A stretch of DNA of 64,000 nucleotides from Polaromonas sp. (GTDB lineage: Bacteria > Pseudomonadota > Gammaproteobacteria > Burkholderiales > Burkholderiaceae_C). Shown one piece after another: positions 1-9,131 of the stretch. The position numbers and the translations under genes were made by a program. The stretch covers positions 372,001 through 436,000 of the forward strand of contig NZ_JACPOF010000017.1 of NCBI RefSeq assembly GCF_016185115.1. Reading direction: 5' to 3'. The notes under the pieces were generated by a model, which had not been told where the DNA came from, made no database searches, and was given only the letters and a program-made list of their open reading frames with translations. Position 1 is the stretch's first letter; every line of letters starts with the position of its first letter.

Positions 1-1
1 A

Positions 2-547
2 CTGCTGGGCCTGCTGTCGGGCCTGCCCGCCACCTTCAGGCTGCCCGTCGTGACGGTGCTGCACCTGCCGGATGACCGCGAAAGCCACCTGGCAGAAATA
101 TTCCAGAACCGCTCGTCCATCGCCGTGCGTGAAGCCAGAGACAAGGCGGGCGTCGAACCGGCAACACTTTATTTTGCCGGCGCGGGCTATCACCTGTCGA
201 TTGAGCATGACCGCAGCTTCTCGCTCAGCGGTGAGGAGCCGGTTCACTTTTCCCGCCCGTCCATCGACCTGCTGATGGCGTCGGCGGCCGATGTGTATGG
301 TGACTCGCTCGCAGGCATCCTGCTGACCGGCGCCAACTATGACGGCGCCAACGGGCTGGCCAGGATTCGCGAACAAGGCGGCCTGACGGTGGTCCAGGAC
401 CCGGCAGAAGCCCAGGTCGCCACCATGCCGGAAGCCGCCATCCGCAAGCTGCAACCCGATCTGATACTCAGGCTGGACGCCATACGCCAGCTGATCCTTC
501 AAATGGATAGGGCCTGTTCAAACTATTTTCAGGGAGATGCGTTGTGA
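2..547 (+). CDS. cheB: CheB-type protein-glutamate methylesterase domain, C-terminal part (left end outside window)
   Basis: The reading frame is open from the first bases, so the gene begins upstream; the GTG at 50 is only an internal codon. The product matches the C-terminal half of CheB methylesterase, which removes methyl groups from chemoreceptor glutamates. Visible landmarks are the TVLHLP segment holding the catalytic His, the GILLTGANYDGANGL segment holding the catalytic Asp, and the ATMPEAAI segment near the end; the catalytic Ser region lies outside the window. The last 12 residues (RACSNYFQGDAL) and the stop are encoded inside the inserted palindromic element at 508-776, so the native C-terminus was replaced. 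A REC-kinase hybrid follows, which suggests a signalling locus rather than a classic che operon. The gene could also be part of a CheB-CheR fusion; this cannot be decided here. Confidence 0.85.
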   Translation: MLGLLSGLPATFRLPVVTVLHLPDDRESHLAEIFQNRSSIAVREARDKAGVEPATLYFAGAGYHLSIEHDRSFSLSGEEPVHFSRPSIDLLMASAADVYGDSLAGILLTGANYDGANGLARIREQGGLTVVQDPAEAQVATMPEAAIRKLQPDLILRLDAIRQLILQMDRACSNYFQGDAL

Positions 548-776
548 ATCCAAAAGGCTGTGCGCAAGGCGCAAAACGCTGCCGGGGCAGCCCCCGGCAA
601 GGCTTTGCAACGCCGCGCACGACCTTTTGGATCACAACCCTTCGGGAACGGGGTGAAAACAGCGCCCTTCGGCGCTGCACTCCCAGGCAAGGCAGCGGCC
701 TTGCCGTCGTCGTGCGCCTTGACGGGCGCTGTTTTCACCGCGTTCGCACTCCTGAAGATAATTTGAACAGGCCCTA
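508..776. mobile_element. MITE-like palindromic element with 26-bp terminal inverted repeats
   Basis: Positions 508-533 and 751-776 are inverted repeats matching at 24 of 26 positions; both begin with TA followed by GGGCCTGTTC. The outer TA could be a duplicated TA target, as made by IS630/mariner-type transposases. Inside are two further long inverted repeats: about 541-564 with about 615-639 (around the segment TCCAAAAGG) and about 648-668 with about 723-748 (around GGTGAAAACAGCGCC). The 269-bp unit has no convincing gene of its own, so it is a non-autonomous element. It runs from the last codons of cheB to 3 bp before the ATG of the kinase gene. Confidence 0.75.
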
Positions 777-779
777 CCC

Positions 780-1982
780 ATGACCGACAAGAGCGCCAAT
801 ATCCTCATCGTTGACGACCTGCCCGAGAACCTGCTCGCGCTCAATGCCCTGATACGGCAGGACGACCGCACCATTTACCAGGCCTCGTCCGGCGAAGAGG
901 CGCTGGCGCTGCTGCTCGACAACGAATTTGCCATGGCGATTCTGGATGTGCAGATGCCCGGCATGAACGGATTTGAACTCGCAGAACTCATGCGCGGCAC
1001 CGAAAAAACGCGCAACATCCCCATCGTGTTTGTCAGCGCGGCAGGCAAGGAGCTGAACTACGCCTTCAAGGGCTATGAAACCGGGGCGGTCGACTTCCTC
1101 TACAAACCGCTGGATATCGATGCTGTCAGGAGCAAGGTCAATGTGTTTGTCGAGCTGTACAAGCAGCGCAACGAAAGCCGCAGGCAGGTCGAGGCTCTTG
1201 AAAAAAGCCGGCAGGAGCAGGAGGTGCTGCTGCGTGAGCTGCAGGTGACCCAGGGCGAGCTGCAAAATGCCGTGCGCATGCGCGACGACTTCATGTCCAT
1301 GGTGGCGCATGAACTGCGTACACCGCTGAACACGCTGTTTCTGGAAGCCCAGCTGCGCAAGATGCAGCTTGACCGGGGCAACACGACCCTGTTTGACGCA
1401 GCCTACCTGCAGAAGATGGTGGCGCGCGACCAGCGGCAGATACAAAGCATGGTGCGGCTGATTGACGACATGCTGGATGTCTCACGCATACGCAGCAACC
1501 GCCTGTCGATTCGCCCCAGCCAGGTTGATCTGCAGGCCCTGCTGGCCAGGGTGGTCTCCAACCTGTCCAACCAGGCGAGTTCCGCGGGCAGCACCATCAC
1601 GCTGGAGCCGGGCGAGCCGGCGACAGGCACATGGGACGAGTTCCGCATCGAGCAGGTGGTCATCAACCTGCTGACCAACGCGCTGCGTTACGGCAAGGGG
1701 AAACCTGTCACCGTCAGCACCGCCGGCGTGCCCGGGGGGGTATGCATCAAGGTCCGCGACCAGGGCATGGGCATCTCCGAAGAAGACCAGAAACGCATTT
1801 TTGAGCAGTTTGAGCGCGCCAACGGCAACGACGGCACAGGCGGCCTGGGCCTGGGGTTGTTCATCACCCAGCAACTGGTCGAAGCCCACGGCGGGCACAT
1901 CGGCGTTGAAAGCCGCGCCGGTGAAGGTGCCACCTTCATGATCACCCTGCCCTTCACCCCGCCGGAAGCCCCTGCGGCGTAA
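780..1982 (+). CDS. Hybrid response regulator / sensor histidine kinase (REC-HisKA-HATPase)
   Basis: A 400-residue soluble protein with no membrane segment. Residues about 6-122 form a receiver domain: acidic pair at D12-D13, phospho-acceptor D56 in AILDVQMPG, and K109 in FLYKP. A coiled-coil linker spans about 125-165. The HisKA dimerisation domain follows with phospho-accepting H177 in VAHELRTPL. The HATPase domain has an N box (NLLTNALRYG), a G1 box (VRDQGMGIS) and a glycine-rich GLGLGLF segment. The order REC then kinase suggests that an upstream partner phosphorylates the receiver and so controls the kinase. The ATG lies 3 bp after the palindromic element, so no ordinary upstream promoter remains; transcription must come through or from the element. 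No cognate output regulator follows. Confidence 0.93.
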   Translation: MTDKSANILIVDDLPENLLALNALIRQDDRTIYQASSGEEALALLLDNEFAMAILDVQMPGMNGFELAELMRGTEKTRNIPIVFVSAAGKELNYAFKGYETGAVDFLYKPLDIDAVRSKVNVFVELYKQRNESRRQVEALEKSRQEQEVLLRELQVTQGELQNAVRMRDDFMSMVAHELRTPLNTLFLEAQLRKMQLDRGNTTLFDAAYLQKMVARDQRQIQSMVRLIDDMLDVSRIRSNRLSIRPSQVDLQALLARVVSNLSNQASSAGSTITLEPGEPATGTWDEFRIEQVVINLLTNALRYGKGKPVTVSTAGVPGGVCIKVRDQGMGISEEDQKRIFEQFERANGNDGTGGLGLGLFITQQLVEAHGGHIGVESRAGEGATFMITLPFTPPEAPAA

Positions 1983-2054
1983 CAGGACACCCCGGGAAAG
2001 ACTGGCCTTCAGACGTGAGAAAATAGCGGGTTGAACTTACAGGACACCTTTCTC

Positions 2055-3159
2055 ATGGACGCAGAACACATCAACACCATCGGCAACCAGCTCGCGGACC
2101 TGAGCAACCGCGTCCATGAACTTCGGGGGTATCTTTGACTACCCTGCCAAAGAACGAAAACTGAACGAAGTCAACGCCGCGCTGGAAGACCCCAAGGTCT
2201 GGGACAACCCCAAGCGCGCACAGGAACTCGGCAAGGAAAAAAAGTCACTTGAAGACGTAGTGCACGTCATTGACCGCCTGACCTCGGAGCTGGCCGACAA
2301 CACCGAGCTCTTCGAGATGTCGAAAGCCGAGGGCGATGAAGCCGGCATGCAGGCCATTGAAGGCGAAGCGGCCCAGGTGGCCACCGAAGTCGAAAAAATG
2401 GAATTCCGCCGGATGTTCAACAACCCGGCCGACCCCCTGCCCTGCTTCCTGGACATCCAGGCCGGCGCCGGCGGTACCGAAGCCTGCGACTGGGCCAGCA
2501 TGCTGCTGCGCCAGTACCTCAAGTACGCAGAACGCAAGGGTTTCAAGACCACGATTGAAGACGAAACGCCGGGCGACACTGCCGGCATCAAGGGCGCGAC
2601 CATCAAGATCGAGGGCGAATACGCTTTCGGCCTGCTGCGCACCGAAACCGGCGTGCACCGCCTGGTGCGCAAGTCACCGTTCGACTCGTCGGGTAGCCGC
2701 CACACCTCGTTTGCGTCGGTATTTGTCTACCCTGAAATCGATGATTCCATCGAGATCGACATCAACCCGTCCGATGTGCGCACCGACACCTTCCGCGCCA
2801 GCGGTGCGGGCGGCCAGCACATCAACAAGACCGATTCAGCCGTGCGCCTGACCCACATCCCCACCGGTATCGTGGTGCAGTGCCAGGACGGCCGCAGCCA
2901 GCACAGCAACCGCGATGTGGCGTGGAAGCGCCTGCGCTCGCGCCTGTATGACTTCGAGCTGCGCAAGCAGCAGGAAGCCCAGCAAAAGCTGGAAGACACC
3001 AAGACCGACGTGGGCTGGGGCCACCAGATTCGCAGTTATGTGCTGGACAACAGCCGCATCAAGGATTTGCGCACCAACTACGAAACGTCTGCCACGCAGA
3101 AGGTGCTTGATGGCGACCTTGACCAGTTTATTGAAGCGTCGCTCAAGCAGGGCGTGTAA
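2055..3159 (+). CDS. prfB: Peptide chain release factor 2, with programmed +1 frameshift
   Basis: RF2 recognises UGA and UAA stop codons and triggers peptide release on the ribosome. Translation starts at ATG 2055, reaches an in-frame TGA at 2136-2138, and must shift +1 to continue from GAC at 2137; the product is then 367 residues, as in other bacteria (E. coli 365). The SPF codon-recognition tripeptide is at about 207-209 and the catalytic GGQ at 252-254. A naive reading starts at the out-of-frame ATG 2116 and loses the true N-terminus. In-frame UGA reading is known to be an autoregulatory device: low RF2 favours the shift. pepN follows after about 60 bp. Confidence 0.97.
2121..2139 (+). 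promoter_or_regulatory. prfB programmed +1 frameshift site
   Basis: Zero-frame codons read CTT CGG GGG TAT CTT TGA C. The CTT TGA C slippery sequence is the conserved RF2 site, and the run of G just upstream is the internal Shine-Dalgarno-like stimulator. The ribosome slips from CTT (2133-2135) to TTT (2134-2136) and continues with GAC. Confidence 0.95.
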
Positions 3160-3219
3160 GCGGCATTTCGCCAACAGCAGTTACCAGCAGCACCCGCCGC
3201 GAAAACAGAGATTCAGGAA

Positions 3220-5937
3220 ATGACCATGTTGCAAAAGATAGATGCCAGTGGCGCCGGGCAAACCCCGTCGGTGACCATCAACCGCGCCGACTACACCGCC
3301 CCGGCCTACTGGATTGACACGGTAGAGCTGTGTTTTGACCTGGACGCCACCAAGACCCGCGTGCTCAACCGCATGAAGCTGCGCCGCAATGCAGACCTGC
3401 CGGTGCAGCCGCTCAAGCTGGATGGCGACGAGCTCAACCTGGCACGCGTGCTGGTCAACGGCCAGGGCACATCGTTTCGCATGGAAGGCAGCCAGCTGGT
3501 GCTGGACAACCTGCCCGACGAGTTCGAACTCGAAATTTTCACCACCACCAACCCGTCAAAAAACACCAAGCTGATGGGCCTGTACGTCAGCAATGACTCC
3601 TTCTTCACGCAGTGTGAGGCAGAGGGTTTCAGGCGCATCACCTACTTCCTGGATCGCCCTGACGTGATGGCCATGTACACCGTCACCCTGCGCGCAGACA
3701 AGGCGAAGTACCCCGTGCTGCTGTCGAACGGCAACCTGGTTGACAGTGGTGACCTTGAAGAAGGCCGCCACTTTGCCAAGTGGGTTGACCCGCACAAAAA
3801 GCCGAGCTACCTGTTCGCACTGGTGGCGGGCCAGCTGGTCTGCCGTGAGCAGCGCATCACTTCGCGTGCCGGAAATGAGCACACGCTGCAAGTCTATGTA
3901 CGCCCGGGTGACCTCGACAAGACCGAGCACGCCATGGTGTCGCTGATGCACTCTGTCGCATGGGACGAAGCGCGTTTTGGCCTGAGCCTGGATCTTGAAC
4001 GTTTCATGATCGTCGCCACCAGCGACTTCAACATGGGCGCGATGGAGAACAAGGGCCTGAACATCTTCAACACAAAGTACGTGCTGGCCAACCAGGCCAC
4101 AGCCACCGATGCCGATTTTTCAAACATCGAGAGCGTGGTCGGCCACGAATACTTTCACAACTGGACGGGCGACCGCGTCACCTGCCGCGACTGGTTCCAG
4201 CTGTCGCTGAAAGAAGGCCTGACGGTTTTCCGTGACCAGGAGTTCTCGCAAGACCTCTGCGGCGAAGCCTCTGCACGTGCCGTCAAGCGCATTGAAGATG
4301 TGCGCGTCTTGCGCACCGCACAGTTCCCCGAAGACGCGGGCCCCATGTCGCACCCGGTGCGGCCTGACAGCTACGTGGAAATCAGCAACTTCTACACCGT
4401 CACGATTTACGAAAAAGGCGCCGAAGTTGTTCGCATGATGCAGACCCTCGTAGGCAGGGACGGTTTTGCAAAAGGCATGACGCTGTACTTCGAACGCCAT
4501 GACGGCCATGCCGTGACCTGTGACGATTTTGCGCAGGCGATTGCAGATGCCAACCCGGCATCGGAACTGGCGCGCCTGCTGCCGCAGTTCAAGCGCTGGT
4601 ACAGCCAGGCCGGCACACCACGCGTGCATGCCAAGGGCGTTTACGACGCAGCCGCTGCAAGCTACACCCTGACACTTGAGCAAAGCTGCGCACCGACCAC
4701 GGGCCAGCCCACCAAGGAAGCATTTGTCATCCCTGTCGGCGTGGGCCTGATAGGCGCTGACGGCAAAGACCTGCCACTGCAATTGCAGGGCGAGGCAGAG
4801 GCCTCTGGGTCGGGCACACGCACGCTGGTGCTCACGCAGGCCAGCGAGAGTTTTGTGTTTACCGGCGTCAACGCAGAACCCGTGCCTTCGATACTGCGCG
4901 GCTTCACGGCGCCTGTGGTGCTGGAGTTCGACTACACCGATGCGCAGCTGCTGCACATCCTGGCGCACGACAGCGACCCCTTCAACCGCTGGGAAGCCGG
5001 CCAGCGCCTGGCCGTGCAACGCGCTATCACCGCCATCAAGGCCATGGCCTCGGGTGCAGCGCCTGCGGCAGTGCTTGACGAGGCCTACATTGGCGCGATG
5101 CGACAGGTGCTGGCACATCCCAATCTTGATTCGGCGTTCAAGGAACTCGTCCTTACCCTGCCGTCTGAAACCTATCTGGCAGAACAGCTTGATGTCGTTG
5201 ATCCGCAGCACATTCACGCGGTGCGTGAAGCCATGCGCCAGCAACTTGCCACCGCACTGCAGGCCGAATGGGAAACCGTTTACAACGCCAACCAGGATAC
5301 GGGCGGCTATACCCCCGATGCGGTGTCATCGGGCAAACGCGCACTCGCAGGCATGGCATTGACACACCTGTGCCTGGCAGCCAATGCCAGCGGCGACCCG
5401 GTGTGGCCAGGCAAGACACTGCAGCGCTTCAAGGATGCGGGCAACATGACAGACCGCTTCAATGCACTGACCGCGTTGGTGTCCAGCGGTCACCCATTGG
5501 CAGCCAAAGCCCTGCCCCTCTTTCACGCCATGTTCAAGGATGAAGCACTCGTCATCGACAAATGGTTTGGCCTGCAGGCCGGCGCGCCTGACCGCAACGG
5601 CAACATCCTGCCAGCCGTCAAGCAGCTCATGAAGCACAGCGACTTCAGCCTGAAGAACCCCAACCGCGCGCGCAGTGTGATCAGCACCTTCGCAGGCAAT
5701 CCGGCGGCATTTCACCGCCCTGATGCCGCAGGTTATGTGTTCTGGAGCGAACGTGTCATTGAACTCGACGCCATGAACCCGCAAGTCGCCGCACGCCTGG
5801 CGCGCGCGCTTGACCGCTGGAAGAAACTGGCAGAACCTTACCGCAGCGCTGCACGTGAAGCCATCAGCCGTGTCGCGGCCAAGGGCGACCTGAGCAAGGA
5901 CACGCATGAGGTTGTCACGCGCGCACTGGCCGACTGA
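3220..5937 (+). CDS. pepN: Aminopeptidase N (M1 family zinc metallopeptidase)
   Basis: A 905-residue cytosolic M1 aminopeptidase that removes N-terminal residues from peptides. The exopeptidase motif GAMEN is at 273-277. The zinc site HEYFH is at 309-313, with the third ligand Glu about 19 residues later (in [14 protein letters not shown]). Length and the long C-terminal helical region (about 560-900) match gammaproteobacterial-type PepN. The start ATG at 3220 is followed by a second ATG at 3226; either is possible. It follows prfB and precedes fbp by 29 bp on the same strand. Confidence 0.97.
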   Translation: MTMLQKIDASGAGQTPSVTINRADYTAPAYWIDTVELCFDLDATKTRVLNRMKLRRNADLPVQPLKLDGDELNLARVLVNGQGTSFRMEGSQLVLDNLPDEFELEIFTTTNPSKNTKLMGLYVSNDSFFTQCEAEGFRRITYFLDRPDVMAMYTVTLRADKAKYPVLLSNGNLVDSGDLEEGRHFAKWVDPHKKPSYLFALVAGQLVCREQRITSRAGNEHTLQVYVRPGDLDKTEHAMVSLMHSVAWDEARFGLSLDLERFMIVATSDFNMGAMENKGLNIFNTKYVLANQATATDADFSNIESVVGHEYFHNWTGDRVTCRDWFQLSLKEGLTVFRDQEFSQDLCGEASARAVKRIEDVRVLRTAQFPEDAGPMSHPVRPDSYVEISNFYTVTIYEKGAEVVRMMQTLVGRDGFAKGMTLYFERHDGHAVTCDDFAQAIADANPASELARLLPQFKRWYSQAGTPRVHAKGVYDAAAASYTLTLEQSCAPTTGQPTKEAFVIPVGVGLIGADGKDLPLQLQGEAEASGSGTRTLVLTQASESFVFTGVNAEPVPSILRGFTAPVVLEFDYTDAQLLHILAHDSDPFNRWEAGQRLAVQRAITAIKAMASGAAPAAVLDEAYIGAMRQVLAHPNLDSAFKELVLTLPSETYLAEQLDVVDPQHIHAVREAMRQQLATALQAEWETVYNANQDTGGYTPDAVSSGKRALAGMALTHLCLAANASGDPVWPGKTLQRFKDAGNMTDRFNALTALVSSGHPLAAKALPLFHAMFKDEALVIDKWFGLQAGAPDRNGNILPAVKQLMKHSDFSLKNPNRARSVISTFAGNPAAFHRPDAAGYVFWSERVIELDAMNPQVAARLARALDRWKKLAEPYRSAAREAISRVAAKGDLSKDTHEVVTRALAD

Positions 5938-5966
5938 CCGCAACAAGAAACACCGACGGAATACAT

Positions 5967-6986
5967 ATGACCCAAAAAATATCCCTGACCCGTTACCTCG
6001 TCGAGCAGCAACGACTGGACGGCCATATACCGTCGCAGCTGCGCCTGCTGCTTGAAGTGGTCGCGCGTGCCTGCAAAAGCATTAGCCAGGCCGTCAACAA
6101 GGGCGCACTCGGCGGTGTGCTCGGCACTGCCAGCAGTGAAAACGTGCAAGGCGAAGTGCAGAAGAAGCTCGACATCATTGCCAACGAAGTGCTGATCGAA
6201 GCCAACGAATGGGGCGGCCACCTGGCGGCCATGGCGTCGGAAGAAATGGAAGGCATTTATGTGGTGCCCAACCGTTACCCCCAGGGCGAATACCTGCTGC
6301 TGTTTGACCCACTTGATGGCTCCAGCAACATCGATGTAAATGTCAGCATTGGCACCATCTTCAGCGTGCTGAAAATGCCCGAAGGCGACCGCGGCGTTGA
6401 TGAAAGCGACTTTCTGCAGCCAGGCAGCAAACAGGTGGCGGCAGGCTATTGCGTCTACGGCCCGCAAACCACGCTGGTGCTGACTGTGGGCGATGGCGTG
6501 GCCATGTTCACACTCGACCGCGAGCAGGGTTCATTTGTGCTGACTGAAGAGAACGTGCAGATTCCTGAGGACACCAAAGAGTTCGCCATCAACATGAGCA
6601 ACATGCGCCACTGGGACGAACCGGTCAAGCGCTACATCGACGAATGCCTGCAGGGGAAAGATGGCCCGCGCGGCAAGGACTTCAACATGCGCTGGATCGC
6701 ATCGATGGTGGCAGACGTGCACCGCATCCTGACCCGCGGCGGCGTCTTCATGTACCCCTGGGACAAACGCGAGCCCGAAAAGCCAGGCAAGCTGCGCCTG
6801 ATGTACGAAGCCAACCCCATGAGCTGGCTGGTCGAGCAGGCCGGCGGCGCCGCCACCAACGGCAGGCAGCGCATTCTTGATCTTCAGCCCGGCAAGCTGC
6901 ACGAGCGTGTGAGTGTGGTGCTGGGCTCGAAGAATGAGGTGGAGCGGATTACCCGTTACCACCTCGATGCCAAGGCCGGGCTATAA
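5967..6986 (+). CDS. fbp: Fructose-1,6-bisphosphatase class 1
   Basis: A 339-residue enzyme that hydrolyses fructose 1,6-bisphosphate to fructose 6-phosphate for gluconeogenesis or the Calvin cycle. The metal-binding [10 protein letters not shown] motif starts at residue 114, and conserved segments include [12 protein letters not shown] and the late [15 protein letters not shown] stretch, all typical of class 1. Length is normal. The stop codon overlaps a TATAAT hexamer that probably serves the tRNA just downstream. Confidence 0.97.
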   Translation: MTQKISLTRYLVEQQRLDGHIPSQLRLLLEVVARACKSISQAVNKGALGGVLGTASSENVQGEVQKKLDIIANEVLIEANEWGGHLAAMASEEMEGIYVVPNRYPQGEYLLLFDPLDGSSNIDVNVSIGTIFSVLKMPEGDRGVDESDFLQPGSKQVAAGYCVYGPQTTLVLTVGDGVAMFTLDREQGSFVLTEENVQIPEDTKEFAINMSNMRHWDEPVKRYIDECLQGKDGPRGKDFNMRWIASMVADVHRILTRGGVFMYPWDKREPEKPGKLRLMYEANPMSWLVEQAGGAATNGRQRILDLQPGKLHERVSVVLGSKNEVERITRYHLDAKAGL

Positions 6987-6987
6987 T
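6956..6987 (+). promoter_or_regulatory. Candidate promoter of tRNA-Thr
   Basis: A perfect TATAAT lies at 6982-6987, overlapping the fbp stop codon and 23 bp before the tRNA. The best -35-like hexamer is TTACCA at 6956-6961, with a longer than ideal 20-bp spacer. The -10 call rests on the perfect match and position. Confidence 0.45.
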
Positions 6988-7010
6988 CCAAGGCTGGTTT
7001 TCAAAACAAC

Positions 7011-7086
7011 GCCGGTGTAGCTCAGTCGGTAGAGCAGCTCATTCGTAATGAGAAGGTCGGGTGTTCGATTCATCTCTCCGGCACCA
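7011..7086 (+). tRNA. tRNA-Thr (anticodon CGT), host of the island attachment site
   Basis: A 76-nt cloverleaf including encoded CCA. The D stem is GCTC/GAGC, the anticodon stem GCTCA/TGAGA with loop TTCGTAA (anticodon CGT), and the T loop TTCGATT. The overall layout matches E. coli thrW. The acceptor stem has a U-U mismatch at the sixth pair and the T stem has two G-U pairs. The last 45 nt are repeated at 10033-10077, so the 3' half of this gene was most likely supplied by the integrated island. Confidence 0.93.
7042..7086 (+). repeat. attL-like direct repeat inside tRNA-Thr
   Basis: The 45-bp 3' part of the tRNA, from the anticodon loop through CCA, is identical to 10033-10077. This is the expected attachment-site duplication left by a tyrosine integrase that uses a tRNA 3' end. 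Confidence 0.88.
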
Positions 7087-7096
7087 TTCGTAAAAG

Positions 7097-7126
7097 GCCC
7101 CTAACTGTCATGGTTAGGGGCTTTTT
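7097..7126 (+). terminator. Rho-independent terminator after tRNA-Thr
   Basis: A 9-bp stem, GCCCCTAAC with GTTAGGGGC, a 7-nt loop and a TTTTT tract. A closely related hairpin follows the second att copy at 10084-10116. Confidence 0.85.
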
Positions 7127-7183
7127 CACGTAGTCAATTCGTAACCGACAGCTAATTATGATCCCAAAGGCATCGAAGGACGC

Positions 7184-7564
7184 CTATCGGCTTTGCAAAA
7201 CCTTTTCTAAATCCTCAGCCGTGTAGGACTCGCCTGTATCCAATTGGGTGATGGATACAGTCTTTCGAAATGCGTAGCTCCTCATTGCATTTATGTCGTA
7301 ATTCCACACCTCGTAAAACCCCGGAACAGCCGACAAACCGATGATGCCAATCACTACGGAGTAGGTCTCTCCTTCCGCTGCACCAACCCATGTAGAAATA
7401 TATTCAAGTTGCTGAGTGGGCTTGCCAACTGTAAGTTTTCGCCCGTCCTCAAGGGTATGCCTTGTGCTGCCATCCGGGAGAGCTTCGGAGTGAATGGGCT
7501 TTCCGTTTGGCCACTGGTGACCGCTACTCAAGCCAATGGAAATATTTACTCCGAATTGGGACAT
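7184..7564 (-). CDS. Hypothetical protein in the island cargo slot (126 aa)
   Basis: I do not recognise this family. The 126-residue product has a polar N-terminus (SSGHQWPNGKPIH), a hydrophobic stretch at about 68-84 (TYSVVIGIIGLSAVPGFY), and a polar C-terminus; no signal peptide is evident. It begins 18 bp after the integrase stop on the same strand and ends about 100 bp from the tRNA terminator, so it occupies the space between the integrase and the attachment site where such islands often carry accessory genes. Base composition is visibly less GC-rich than the flanking core genes. It is probably co-transcribed with the integrase. Confidence 0.6.
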   Translation of the reverse strand: MSQFGVNISIGLSSGHQWPNGKPIHSEALPDGSTRHTLEDGRKLTVGKPTQQLEYISTWVGAAEGETYSVVIGIIGLSAVPGFYEVWNYDINAMRSYAFRKTVSITQLDTGESYTAEDLEKVLQSR

Positions 7565-7582
7565 GCTATGGAAGACCTTGAT

Positions 7583-8602
7583 CTAAGGGGAAACGCTGGA
7601 ATTTTCCATAAATAAGTCTAGCCTACCTGCCGCAAATTGCAGCCCCTCTGGAGCAACATGTGCATACCGCTCAACCATAGACTGAGTTTTCCAGCCTCCC
7701 AAGCGTTGCAGCTCATGCGTTGGAGTACCCGCCTCCCTATGCCACGTTGCAAACGTATGGCGCAGGTCATGCCAGCGAAAATCCTCTATGCCAGCACGCC
7801 TTAAAGCGTTGCGCCACGCCTTCGTGTTGACCTGGACAATTGGCCGCCCTTCGTATGTGAAAACATGCGTTGGATGATCACCCTGCCGACGAACCAACAC
7901 TTGCAACGCCATCTCATTGAGCGGCACAGCGTGAGGCTTGCCGTTCTTATGATGTTCAGCGGCAACCCACAAATGCCGACGCTCAAGGCTTATTTGCTTC
8001 CATTGCAATTGCGTTACGTTAGCCTGCCGCAAGCCGGTTGCCACTGAAAATCGAGTCATCTCCGCAAGGTGCTCAGGAAGCTCAGCCAACAGGCTTTTGA
8101 ACTCTGGCAAGGTGAGAGCCCGGATACGCCCTGCCTTATCGCGCAGCATTCCGACCTTGGGCACGCGGTCCAACCACTCCCAATCGAAACAGGCACGCCG
8201 CAGAACAGAGCGAACAAACGCCATATATCGATTGACAGTGCCGGGCGTTACGCCCTTTGACCTCAGCATCTTCACATGCTCCAGAAGCGTCCTATTGACG
8301 TCCTGCAGATCTTTCCCGCCAAGGTGAGGGGCAAACCACTTGACCATTGATTTATCCCACTCATGGGTTTTCTTGTCAGCAGTCTCAGCGAGAAATCGTT
8401 CGCAGGCCTCCTCCCATGTGTGGGTAGCCTTCACGCCTAGTCGGTCCTGATCCCAACGCTCAGACTGCATACGATCATGCAGCTGTTTTGCCTTTCGACG
8501 ATTGGCGGTGCCAGTGCTTTGCTGCAATGGCTTGAGCTCACCTTTAATTGGCGCGAACCTCACCCAAAAATATGGTGAGTCGGTGCGTTGATAAAGGGTC
8601 AT
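7583..8602 (-). CDS. Tyrosine-type site-specific integrase
   Basis: A 339-residue phage-type integrase. The catalytic set is complete: R192 (ATGLRQAN), a Lys in the HHKNGK beta-hairpin (about 219-222), H278 and R281 in HDLRHTFATW, W304 in LGGW in place of the second His, and nucleophile Y313 in ERYAHV. An N-terminal arm-binding region and a core-binding SAM-like region (about 60-140) precede the catalytic domain. It lies about 500 bp from the tRNA-Thr repeat that it presumably recognises. Its ATG overlaps the stop of the preceding small ORF by 4 bp, so it is translated as part of a small operon. Confidence 0.95.
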   Translation of the reverse strand: MTLYQRTDSPYFWVRFAPIKGELKPLQQSTGTANRRKAKQLHDRMQSERWDQDRLGVKATHTWEEACERFLAETADKKTHEWDKSMVKWFAPHLGGKDLQDVNRTLLEHVKMLRSKGVTPGTVNRYMAFVRSVLRRACFDWEWLDRVPKVGMLRDKAGRIRALTLPEFKSLLAELPEHLAEMTRFSVATGLRQANVTQLQWKQISLERRHLWVAAEHHKNGKPHAVPLNEMALQVLVRRQGDHPTHVFTYEGRPIVQVNTKAWRNALRRAGIEDFRWHDLRHTFATWHREAGTPTHELQRLGGWKTQSMVERYAHVAPEGLQFAAGRLDLFMENSSVSP

Positions 8603-8970
8603 TTGCGCCGCCCCTTGCCCTGCGAACTAGACGCTACAACCGCCAGGACACGGGACACCTGCGCGTTAGACATAACCTCCAAATCAGGAGCTTCAGGCAC
8701 CGACACACCCGCTACATGCAATTCCGAAGCAACTACAGACCGCACACCCCCGAGTAACAACAGCGTCTGAGAAATCATCGCAACAGGCTCGCGCCTTTTA
8801 TCACGCACCAAGCCCACAAGACAGGAGTCCAGCGCCTCTGAAACCAGATCAAAAGCCTCAACAAGCTTCAGCACATCGCCTCTCAGCTGAGGGTCGTTAC
8901 CGGGGTCTGAGGCGGCAAACTGCCCCGATGAAGCAGCCCGAATTTTTCCCGTTCCTTTGATGGCCTTCAT
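8599..8970 (-). CDS. Hypothetical island protein, 123 aa
   Basis: I do not recognise this family. It is a mostly helical, soluble-looking protein with a Lys/Arg-rich start (MKAIKGTGKIR) and end (QGKGRRK). Its stop overlaps the integrase start (ATGA), and its own start overlaps the stop of a 54-codon ORF upstream in the same way. That arrangement points to a translationally coupled three-gene set. An accessory or directionality role for integration is possible from position only. Confidence 0.6.
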   Translation of the reverse strand: MKAIKGTGKIRAASSGQFAASDPGNDPQLRGDVLKLVEAFDLVSEALDSCLVGLVRDKRREPVAMISQTLLLLGGVRSVVASELHVAGVSVPEAPDLEVMSNAQVSRVLAVVASSSQGKGRRK

Positions 8971-9131
8971 GGTGCGGCCACCGTTTCACATGATGGAAGA
9001 CCGTCGTTTACCCCCGTGTTACTCGGGGGGGTATGAAATCCGGGTCGGGGGCACTGAGCGTCGGCTGCGCCGCCGCAAGGCGACCCCGCCCCCAGCTGAC
9101 AACCACCCTTGAGAAATACTTTTTTAGCCAT
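8967..9131 (-). CDS. Small hypothetical island ORF, 54 aa
   Basis: The start ATG at 9131 is preceded by TTGGAG with 5-bp spacing, a good ribosome site, and the stop overlaps the next gene by 4 bp (ATGA). The product starts MAKKVFLKGG and is rich in Gly, Pro and Cys; no family is recognised. Translational coupling is the main reason to believe it. Confidence 0.4.
   Translation of the reverse strand: MAKKVFLKGGCQLGAGSPCGGAADAQCPRPGFHTPPSNTGVNDGLPSCETVAAP

Noticed and set aside
544-783. Small ORFs between cheB and the kinase gene
   Set aside because: They are readings of the palindromic element, present on both strands with mirror composition.
2116-2138. ATG 2116 as prfB start
   Set aside because: It would drop the conserved N-terminus; the frameshift start at 2055 explains the full protein.
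4120-5244. Long minus-strand frame of 374 codons
   Set aside because: It lies wholly antisense to pepN, which has full family motifs; a high-GC shadow frame.
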